Shown one piece after another: positions 7,754 to 14,843 of a DNA stretch of 26,573 nt. The DNA comes from a virus. The notes beneath the pieces are model-generated. The model saw nothing but the letters and a program-made list of their open reading frames with translations, searched no databases and was not told the origin of the DNA. The position numbers were made by a program, and so were the translations under genes. The stretch spans positions 1 through 26,573 of IMG/VR virus record IMGVR_UViG_3300031601_003551. One strand, 5' to 3'. Each line of letters begins with the position of its first letter. Position 1 is the stretch's first letter.

Positions 7754-8464
7754 TCAGGCGGTGGACAGCGCTGTGTCCATGTTGCTGACGACCCGCCAGG
7801 CCAATGTCGCACCCAAGAGGACTGCGACCAACGTGATGGCATCACCGGCCACGCCGAACGTGAGCGTGTTGTCGCCGGTCTCGTTGATGGCCGAAGCCGT
7901 TGTGACCACCGCATCTCCGACAGCTCGCACGGTCATGACCAGCATGATTTTCTGTCCAGCGAACGTGGGGATCGCCAGGGTGCGAGTCTCGGACGCGGCG
8001 GTCGTGAGCAGGCAAGTGCCAGATCCGGTGACCGGGATCGCCGCCGCATCGCCGGGATCAGCGATCGCGTCGGAGAGCGGATCGTAATGCGTGTGTGAAG
8101 GCACGCCGATCAGGTTCAGACGGCCGGTCGTGGTGGAAGACGCCGTGGCACCAATGGCAAAGCCGAGGAACCCGTCGCCCGAAGAGCTGGACACGGTGGT
8201 TGTGGCTGCACCGGAGCCGGGCGTGCCACCGAGGGGATCGCCGTCATCGTCCCAGTAGATGGCCTCGCCATCAGTCCAGGCACCAGTGGCCTTGGCGACG
8301 TCGAATACGCCGCGAGTTGCGAGGGCACCGAGTGCCGAAGCTGCGATCGCCAACTTGGCGATTCGGGCCACTTCACCCGATACGACAACATCGCCAGAGG
8401 CGACAGCCAGGGAAGGTGTATGATCGACGGCATCGCCGTCATGAATGTAAGTTGCTTGTACCAC
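7754..8464 (-). CDS. DUF2190-like capsid decoration protein with extra C-terminal domain (236 aa)
   Basis: It starts with GTG, preceded by AAGGAATTTCC as a ribosome binding site. Residues 1-110 match the pattern of DUF2190 capsid proteins: a strand with SGDVVVSGEVARIA, an AASALGALATRGVFDVAK segment, then AIYWDDDGDPL, then IG.A and a V.L.G.P end. Such proteins stabilise the head lattice. Residues 125-236 form a second Ala/Thr/Val-rich beta domain that is not part of the usual short DUF2190 protein of roughly 110 residues. It could be an outer, surface-exposed domain. The position directly after the capsid gene supports the call. Confidence 0.75.
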   Translation of the reverse strand: MVQATYIHDGDAVDHTPSLAVASGDVVVSGEVARIAKLAIAASALGALATRGVFDVAKATGAWTDGEAIYWDDDGDPLGGTPGSGAATTTVSSSSGDGFLGFAIGATASSTTTGRLNLIGVPSHTHYDPLSDAIADPGDAAAIPVTGSGTCLLTTAASETRTLAIPTFAGQKIMLVMTVRAVGDAVVTTASAINETGDNTLTFGVAGDAITLVAVLLGATLAWRVVSNMDTALSTA

Positions 8465-8533
8465 TTTGGAAATTCCTTATGTGAAAAAAATGTATTGTAA
8501 AAACGAAGTCTGCCCCTGGGTTGGCTAGCCGGA

Positions 8534-10699
8534 TCAAGCAGTGCCAGTATTCATCTGAGCGGCACGGCAGTCCTGCTCCTTCACGCCGAAGTCAAGGAAG
8601 CCGCGGAACTGAATGCCCAACGTGTTGAAGTCGGCCTCGGCCGTCTCGACGGTCGGGTTCTGCACGCCGTTGAGGAACGCGACCTCGAGGGCAGCACGAC
8701 GACGCGGATCGTCAAACAGATACCAGGCCGTGGTCGAGTATCCGGTGATCGCCGAGTTCGACAAGTATGCACTTGAGACGGGGCGATACTTGCTGGTATG
8801 AGGGTTACGGTTCGGTTTCGGCTTGTTGGCCGTGGTGGTCTCGTTGACCCCCTTTTCGTTGTACAACAGGTCGGCCGTTTCCTCGAGGTCCACCGGGACG
8901 CAGAGGATTTTCGGATCAGCACCCAAGGGTGTTCCGTTCGGCTTCTTTTGCTTCTTGAACGTCGTGACCGCCGTGCTCAGGGCACCAATCGACAGTGCCG
9001 TGGCCGCGCCCTCGATCAGGTTGTCGTTATCAGCGTGGAAGAAGCTGTCGGGATTGGACAGGAGCAGGGTCCAGACCGCGGAGTTGATCTTGTCGCCGCA
9101 TCCCATGCCAATGGCCTTGGGGAGAGCGGAGAAGGCCGACAGGTCGTCGTTGATGATCATCTGACGAGTCAGAGAGAACATCTTGCCGTAGGTCGCGATC
9201 TGCTGAGTGAACTGCTCTTCGTCCAGTTCGCCATGCTTCAATTCGCCATCGGCTCCGACTTCCTCGAATTCCATATCCGTCAGCATACGATGACGGGTAT
9301 GCTGTTTGAAGTCGTTGACGCTGGCAATCGCAACGATTTCACGCCAAGTTTGCTCGGAGTAGTTGAACCCCTCGAGCAGCATCTTGTTGGCGGAATCCTG
9401 CAGGATGAGCGGCAGATCGACGGTCGAGAACGAAGCCCGAATGAACTCCGTGCCGAGGCCTGACCAAGCGGGGAGCTGTCGCCCTTCGAGCGAAGCCGCG
9501 GACCGCATGAAGTCGCGGATCGAGTTGACGCGATTCTTTATCGCGAAGTCGGTGGGTTTCTCGCCGTAGTTGGCGGCGACTTTGTCCTCTGCCATGCCGC
9601 CGGAAAAGCAGAACATGGCGCGTAACGAAGCAGACGAACCTTGGCGATCGACGACGTGCGCCGCCGGTGCCGAGGGGAGTTCGGCCTTCATGACCTCGAG
9701 GGTCAATTTGTCCTCGGTCCAATCGTCTCGCACCGCCTGGGCCTGCAACTCAGGATGATTTACGCCGATCTTCGCGACCATCGCAACTCGTTCGAAGTGA
9801 GCCGCGGCTTGTTCCTTCTGACGCTCGAGGGCGGTGGGTTCTTTCGGCTTCGCGACGGGCGCTGCCGGCTCGATGACTGCCACCGGTGCGACGGGATCGA
9901 TAACTGCCGCCGGAACGACGGGCACCGCTGGATCGACGGGCACCGCTGGATCGACGACTGCCGCGGGGGCGACGGGTTTTGTTGGGGTGATTTTACTTAC
10001 GGGCACAACATGCTCCTTCTGGAAATTTAGTAACGATTGTGGGGCATTGCGGAACCCTTCAAGGCTCGCGAATGCTTTCATGTCTTGGGGTTCGGTAACA
10101 GTATCAACGAAGCCGTGTTCCTTCGCCTCTGCTGCTGTGAACCAGGTCTCGTCGTCGAGCCAATTTGAGATCGTGTCCACATCTTGCCCGGTACGGGTTG
10201 CATATGTGGTCACCAGTGAATTCTTTGCCTTACGTAACATCTCTGCCGCCTTGACCATGTCGCTTTCGTCGCCAGCTGCGACGGACCATGGATTGTGGAT
10301 CATGATCAAGCCGTTTTCGGCGATCGATATCTCTTCGCCAGCCATGGCGAGCAACGATGCGGCCGAGGCTGCTATGCCGTCGATCGCAACGTCACAACCG
10401 CCTTTGTGGCGGCACAGTGCGTTATGGATGGCAGTCGCCTCATGAACGAGCCCGCCTAGGCTGTTAATCCGAACCATGACTCGTGCGTTGGGGGCCTGGT
10501 TGAGTTGTTCGACGATGCTCTTGGCCGTAATGCCATTGCCATCCCAATCCTCGTAGCCGATCTCGTCATAGATCAGCAGCTCGAAGGCCTCGGCTGTCTG
10601 GTTCCGGATCGCGAACTTAAAGTTGCGGGACGCACTATCGTACGTGGCCAGGTCAAACGCAGCACTGTTTTTGATTTGGAGGTTGGGATTACTTCTCAT
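8534..10699 (-). CDS. ClpP-like prohead protease fused to gpT-like major capsid protein
   Basis: Numbering here is from the upstream ATG at 10729. Residues 45-215 form a ClpP/S49-like serine protease with the nucleophile in GIAASAAS (Ser122), a His in IMIHNPW (His145), and an acidic residue in LDDETW. Residues 245-300 are a Pro/Val/Ala-rich linker. Residues about 375-731 resemble the Mu gpT-like major head protein. The protease would cut scaffold and capsid precursors during head maturation, probably releasing the shell protein at the linker. ATGs lie at 10729, 10717 and 10699; I chose the last because it overlaps the portal stop least. The first two codon blocks (MTKK, MRTTKK) come from a short local duplication. 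The fusion means no separate scaffold or protease gene is needed. Confidence 0.88.
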   Translation of the reverse strand: MRSNPNLQIKNSAAFDLATYDSASRNFKFAIRNQTAEAFELLIYDEIGYEDWDGNGITAKSIVEQLNQAPNARVMVRINSLGGLVHEATAIHNALCRHKGGCDVAIDGIAASAASLLAMAGEEISIAENGLIMIHNPWSVAAGDESDMVKAAEMLRKAKNSLVTTYATRTGQDVDTISNWLDDETWFTAAEAKEHGFVDTVTEPQDMKAFASLEGFRNAPQSLLNFQKEHVVPVSKITPTKPVAPAAVVDPAVPVDPAVPVVPAAVIDPVAPVAVIEPAAPVAKPKEPTALERQKEQAAAHFERVAMVAKIGVNHPELQAQAVRDDWTEDKLTLEVMKAELPSAPAAHVVDRQGSSASLRAMFCFSGGMAEDKVAANYGEKPTDFAIKNRVNSIRDFMRSAASLEGRQLPAWSGLGTEFIRASFSTVDLPLILQDSANKMLLEGFNYSEQTWREIVAIASVNDFKQHTRHRMLTDMEFEEVGADGELKHGELDEEQFTQQIATYGKMFSLTRQMIINDDLSAFSALPKAIGMGCGDKINSAVWTLLLSNPDSFFHADNDNLIEGAATALSIGALSTAVTTFKKQKKPNGTPLGADPKILCVPVDLEETADLLYNEKGVNETTTANKPKPNRNPHTSKYRPVSSAYLSNSAITGYSTTAWYLFDDPRRRAALEVAFLNGVQNPTVETAEADFNTLGIQFRGFLDFGVKEQDCRAAQMNTGTA
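9921..9956. repeat. Two perfect 18-bp tandem repeats in the protease-capsid linker
   Basis: GGCACCGCTGGATCGACG occurs twice in direct succession. In protein it encodes repeats of PAVPVD in the Pro/Val-rich linker between the protease and capsid domains. Slippage here would lengthen or shorten the linker without breaking the frame. Confidence 0.85.
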
Positions 10700-12236
10700 C
10701 TTTTTCGTCGTCCTCATCTTTTTCGTCACTGGGTACAGGTTCGACCACCGCGGTGGGACCGTATAGTTTTTCCTTGATCAGTTCACGAAGTTCGTCAACC
10801 GTAATGTTCAACGCGTCGGCCTGGCGGGTCAGCTCGACCTCGTAGTCCTTGCCCTCTTTCGCGTATTCGGCGGGCAGGGTAGTCGAACCGTTTTTCAACT
10901 TGACGTTTTGGGCATCAGCTTCCTTTTTGGGGTCCGCATGCCCAATGCCATCCCAGAACCATTGATGCGGGATCAATGGCTTGAACTTAACGCCCTTCGG
11001 GAGTACGCCGGGGATCAACCTGGCCATCGATAACCAGAGTTCGAACAGTCGATCGAGGACGTCCAGCTGGATGTCGTGACGCTCGATCTGTACTGTTCGT
11101 TGGAATGCTTGGATGTCGAGCCGGCCACTGGCATAATTGTGATCACCAGCGTATCCCGAAGCGACGATCAGAGGCATGCTGACGCATCGTGCCATCTGTC
11201 GTAGCATCTGTTTCATGAAGTCCGCACATTCGGAAGTCGGATGCTCGGCCCGCAACTGCGTCGGTTTGAACCCGAAGGGGAGCACCATGCCGATATCTCG
11301 CTGGGGCAGGTCCACTTCGTCCAACGGATAGGAGATTACCTCCTCATTGCCCGCCGCCGTATCGGCATCACCGTACGGGTCGGGCTCGTCAGTGTGGATC
11401 AGTAGGGAGAAGCTCGCGGCCTTCTCTGCAGCCGACACGACAGCCAGCACGTATCGCCGCATGTCGGCAAATAGCATCAAGGCTGGAGTCAATTCGGGGA
11501 TACCACGATGTTGCCCAGGCCGGTCCTCGCGGAACATATGCACCATCGACTTGGCCGAGATCGGCGTCGGGTCATTGGTGATATTGAGGATCGATGTTTC
11601 GCCTGGATGCTCGGGCAGCAAGTGGTAAGTCTTGGGGTTGCCGTCGCCATCGAAGTCGATGCCGTCAACCGCATTTGTTTTGTAGTCGTACGGCGACGGG
11701 CCGTGCGAGATCTGGTCGGCCTCAATCAATTTAAAATCCAGCGGCACCGGACCGCTGATGCCGCTGTTGACGATCATCATCAAGAACGATTCGCCATCAA
11801 CGGCTTTTGTTCGACGGGCGGTTCGAAGCTTACGGGCTGCTCGAGTCGAGTTCAACCAGGTGTTGAATGCGGATTCGACCCTGCGATTGTCTTCGCTATT
11901 TGCGGTCAAGAGCTGCAGCCGCGGACCGGTGCCAACAGTCTCGTTCGACAGCGACAGCATCATGCCGGTGGCGTCGGAGTTGTTCGCTACTTCATATCTC
12001 GATCGATTGCGAAGGACTCGCCGCACTCCCGCGTTGTTGGCCGCATCAGCAGACAATGAATCAACCAGAGCCCAATGGGTCAGGTTGTCGGGCGATTGAC
12101 GCGCAGCGTCATACTTCGCAGATGCTGGCCGAGCCCCGACCTGCATAACGCGATTATTGCCTCGATTACGAATCCGGTTTGCCGGTTTCGAGCGAGAGCG
12201 GGAACTAGGTTTGCGGGGAGGGACGTGGACATTCAC
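10689..12236 (-). CDS. Portal protein (lambda gpB-like, 515 aa)
   Basis: This is a head portal subunit, the ring through which DNA is pumped and to which the tail joins. The N-terminus is Arg/Lys-rich and disordered (1-40). It is followed by the typical lambda-type pattern: a DSLSADAANN segment, Arg-rich RRVLRNRSRYE, then GPRLQL and FNTWLNS, ending in a DGESFLMMI strand. The C-terminus is highly acidic (DEKDEDDEKDEK). It starts with GTG in a GTGA overlap with the stop of the gpW-like gene. Its length is normal for this family. It follows the terminase and gpW-like genes and precedes the protease-capsid gene, as in lambda. Confidence 0.88.
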   Translation of the reverse strand: MNVHVPPRKPSSRSRSKPANRIRNRGNNRVMQVGARPASAKYDAARQSPDNLTHWALVDSLSADAANNAGVRRVLRNRSRYEVANNSDATGMMLSLSNETVGTGPRLQLLTANSEDNRRVESAFNTWLNSTRAARKLRTARRTKAVDGESFLMMIVNSGISGPVPLDFKLIEADQISHGPSPYDYKTNAVDGIDFDGDGNPKTYHLLPEHPGETSILNITNDPTPISAKSMVHMFREDRPGQHRGIPELTPALMLFADMRRYVLAVVSAAEKAASFSLLIHTDEPDPYGDADTAAGNEEVISYPLDEVDLPQRDIGMVLPFGFKPTQLRAEHPTSECADFMKQMLRQMARCVSMPLIVASGYAGDHNYASGRLDIQAFQRTVQIERHDIQLDVLDRLFELWLSMARLIPGVLPKGVKFKPLIPHQWFWDGIGHADPKKEADAQNVKLKNGSTTLPAEYAKEGKDYEVELTRQADALNITVDELRELIKEKLYGPTAVVEPVPSDEKDEDDEKDEK

Positions 12237-12430
12237 GCGTGTGGTCCTCGCGTTTTAAAGCGGAAAAAGCGGATACCCATGTTGGCCCGCTTGATCGTAG
12301 ATTGTCTACCTAGGTACTTGGCCGCTTCAATCTGCTGGGTCAGGTCATGCTGTTTAGCACGGCCATCGGCAGTTTGAATCTCTTGCACTTTGGCAAGGTT
12401 GGCGGCGATGGTCTCGGCTGTAGTCGTCAT
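12233..12430 (-). CDS. gpW-like head-tail joining protein (65 aa)
   Basis: This small helical protein lies between terminase and portal, the place of lambda gpW. It has an N-terminal helix (TAETIAANLAKVQEIQ), an ADGRAKQHDLTQQIEAAKYL segment that resembles the gpW loop and second helix, and a basic, Arg-rich tail. In lambda, gpW closes the portal before tail joining. The match is short and was judged by eye. The ATG is preceded by a small inverted repeat, TACAC...GTGTA, with no clear ribosome binding site. Confidence 0.6.
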   Translation of the reverse strand: MTTTAETIAANLAKVQEIQTADGRAKQHDLTQQIEAAKYLGRQSTIKRANMGIRFFRFKTRGPHA

Positions 12431-12492
12431 ACACTATCGTGTGTAGCGATTCAGCGGATAGCAAGAGCGAGACGTTAATAATCGAAAAGTAA

Positions 12493-12675
12493 TTACGTAT
12501 CTGTAACTTCTGACTGGATTCGTTCTCGAGTCTGGAATCGTCGACCGCAGTAACGACACTCACGGAGACGTACAATCTGATGCTTGGTCCGGTGGCGAGT
12601 GTAGACTACCTTGAGATGCCGGCAGTGGCACCGCGGGCACCGAATGCCCACGCCAAGTGGTTCGCTGTCGGTCAT
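12493..12675 (-). CDS. Small NrdR-like / Com-like zinc-ribbon protein (60 aa)
   Basis: The ATG overlaps the terminase stop (AAATGA). Residues 13-48 carry CPRC and CRYC pairs around a basic stretch, the pattern of a Cys4 zinc ribbon. The arrangement CPRC...RLRECRYCGRRFQTRE resembles the N-terminal zinc ribbon of NrdR, but the ATP-cone domain is absent. It should bind nucleic acid. It could be a regulator such as the Com type, or a packaging accessory. The call of a zinc ribbon is firm; the role is unknown. Confidence 0.7.
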   Translation of the reverse strand: MTDSEPLGVGIRCPRCHCRHLKVVYTRHRTKHQIVRLRECRYCGRRFQTRERIQSEVTDT

Positions 12676-14816
12676 TTAGATTTCTTCCGTTTCTGGTATT
12701 CGGCCAGTGAGATTCTAGCCCGACGTTTATGTTTTCCACCAGAGGTTGCCAGCTTCACGCCGATCAGGCTGGCCGCAACGGCAGCCCCAGCGACATTGTC
12801 GAGATAATGGTTTTCACGGTGCTCGGGGTATTCTTTCCATTCATCAACTTCCCGGCCGCGGCCGAATGTTCGAATTCGGTACTCACCATGCAGCTGCTCG
12901 GCAAACATCTGGTGTTCAACTGGATCTGCCTGGAATAAAGCCAGGCTACCGGGGTCACCCATCGATGTGGCAAACCGGGCATGGATGAACGACTTAAAGT
13001 GATTGACGTCGTAGAGCAGATGCCGGGTTGTTTTGGTCCCTCGCTTTCGAGCGGGCACTCGCCAATTATTCCCCACCAGGTCGCCGCGTTTTTTCACATA
13101 CTCGTTGAATGGTTTCGAGGAAGCTGCCCCAGCCTGGCCGTGGGCTGGCATCAGGATGCTGGCATGTGGTGACTGGCGGCAGAACTGATAGACCGCATCA
13201 GTCGATCGACCCCAGTTCGCATCGACAAGACATTTGTTGATCCGCAGTGGGGAACCGTCGTCGCGGAACCATTCCTTGGCCAATGTTTTTTTCGTTAACG
13301 CATCGAGGCCAGCATAGAGACTGCCCTCGAATCCGGCACTAGGGTACTTAAGGGCCAGCGTCTGCCTGGCCGTGGCTGCGGTGAAGTACGGAGCATGCTG
13401 TTCAGGATACGTTCCATAGTCGATGACGTCGCCCGTGAACCCCTCGCCCCAGGCTACAACCGTGTAGTACAGCAAATTGAGCTGGACATCGATGTGCATG
13501 GTCAGCCACTGGGCCTCGGTCCGGATCTCTTTTCGTTTCATCCCGTTGACCTTCTTCGCGATCTCCGATGCGGTCAAGATCGTGACGTCACCAAGGTTAT
13601 CCTCGAGAGGTGAGTTCTGATATTCCGCCGCGAACACTCGTTCGTTCTGGAATTTCTTATTCATCGCATGCTGGATCGCCGACAGTTCATCCTCGTCGTA
13701 CCGCTCTTCCCACGCGATGATGGCACCGAGGTCCATGGCAGCTCGATTCTCGCGATAGAACTCCGTTGCCGGCTCGATGCCTTTGTCCTCTTGTAGCGAC
13801 CGAATCCGAATCCGGTTGTAATCCTCCCAAATCTTGATGTCATTGGGGAACGAGTAAACCATCTTGGTCCGTTGCCCTTGCCACTGCGGATGCTTCTGCC
13901 GATCGAGGACATTGTCGGCCATGTCGCCTGGCCGGATCACAGTGCAGGGCATCACGCCCGCTATCTTCTTCCCAGGCCCCGCCAGGCCGAGTACGGCTCC
14001 AGCTACCAAATTCTCGCGGGTGGCACACTGGAGCGGGCTGCGGGCCGAGTCGTCGGTCTGTGGGTCGTCAAGGACAACCAGGTCAGGTCTCACGACCCGA
14101 CCATCCGGCCGTTTCCAGTTCATCCCGCGAATCTGGCCGGTTAGGCCGACGACACGGATGACAGCACCGCTGGATTTACTGTCCTTGATTGTGGGTAACG
14201 TGATCTGCTTACTTGTCCAATTGATCAACGTCCGGACACCAAACTGCAGCTGGCCAGTGGTTCGGTTTGCAATTCCCTCGAGCCGATTAATCGGATAACA
14301 GACCTCGGGGAAGTCCGCGGCTAGTCGAGTATTGTTTTGGATCTCCGACTTAATCGATACAAGCATGTTCTCGGCATGTCGTTCCTCCGGTCCGATGATC
14401 GCGACAAAGTCCCGATAGCCGTAGAGGATTGCCCAGATGCATGCGATCTCGCACATGCACGTCTTGCCGGAACCTCGAGGCATCGCCAGGGCGAACAATC
14501 CGCCTTTGCGAACCGATTGCTCAATTCGCTTTGCGGCAAGCCCTTGGTCCTTCGACCAGGCCATGAAGAAAGTGTCGGGAAAGTATTCACGACAGAAGAA
14601 CAAGAAGTCTTCCGCCGCCTTTGCTTTCCGACGAGGAGCAAGGACCGGCGGGAGCTTTCCTATGTCACGGCCAGCTTTTGACGCTAGCGCATTCCGTTCA
14701 CGCGCAGCTGCCTTATGGGCTTCGTAACGCGCGTCATCAGAGACAAGGGATTTCGGCCGTGCCAATCGATCACCAAAAAAAAGAAGGAGGGAGCCAGGGG
14801 CTGCATGTAGTTTCAA
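12672..14816 (-). CDS. Terminase large subunit (lambda gpA-like)
   Basis: This is the ATPase-nuclease motor that packages DNA. Walker A is PRGSGKT at residues 113-119, Walker B is LVVLDD near 246-251, and acidic nuclease residues lie in HIDVQ (Asp443), CLVDANWG and HYLDNVAGA. The tail is Lys/Arg-rich. It has the size of large GpA-type terminases. The start is uncertain: the 5'-most option is a TTG at 14816 without a clear ribosome binding site and would give a Leu/Phe-rich head encoded by a T8 tract. A TTG at 14765, preceded by GGTGA, is as likely. No separate small subunit gene is evident; it may lie elsewhere or be absent. Confidence 0.9.
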   Translation of the reverse strand: MKLHAAPGSLLLFFGDRLARPKSLVSDDARYEAHKAAARERNALASKAGRDIGKLPPVLAPRRKAKAAEDFLFFCREYFPDTFFMAWSKDQGLAAKRIEQSVRKGGLFALAMPRGSGKTCMCEIACIWAILYGYRDFVAIIGPEERHAENMLVSIKSEIQNNTRLAADFPEVCYPINRLEGIANRTTGQLQFGVRTLINWTSKQITLPTIKDSKSSGAVIRVVGLTGQIRGMNWKRPDGRVVRPDLVVLDDPQTDDSARSPLQCATRENLVAGAVLGLAGPGKKIAGVMPCTVIRPGDMADNVLDRQKHPQWQGQRTKMVYSFPNDIKIWEDYNRIRIRSLQEDKGIEPATEFYRENRAAMDLGAIIAWEERYDEDELSAIQHAMNKKFQNERVFAAEYQNSPLEDNLGDVTILTASEIAKKVNGMKRKEIRTEAQWLTMHIDVQLNLLYYTVVAWGEGFTGDVIDYGTYPEQHAPYFTAATARQTLALKYPSAGFEGSLYAGLDALTKKTLAKEWFRDDGSPLRINKCLVDANWGRSTDAVYQFCRQSPHASILMPAHGQAGAASSKPFNEYVKKRGDLVGNNWRVPARKRGTKTTRHLLYDVNHFKSFIHARFATSMGDPGSLALFQADPVEHQMFAEQLHGEYRIRTFGRGREVDEWKEYPEHRENHYLDNVAGAAVAASLIGVKLATSGGKHKRRARISLAEYQKRKKSK

Positions 14817-14843
14817 GACCGCATGCAGCTGTTTCTTTGCACT

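Noticed and set aside
8465-8533. A promoter with TACAAT upstream of the DUF2190-like gene
   Set aside because: No acceptable -35 element lies at the right distance, and the stretch is generally AT-rich.
8798-9463. A 221-aa plus-strand gene
   Set aside because: It lies wholly opposite the capsid gene and its sequence looks like a shadow of it; no plus-strand gene has neighbours of its own.
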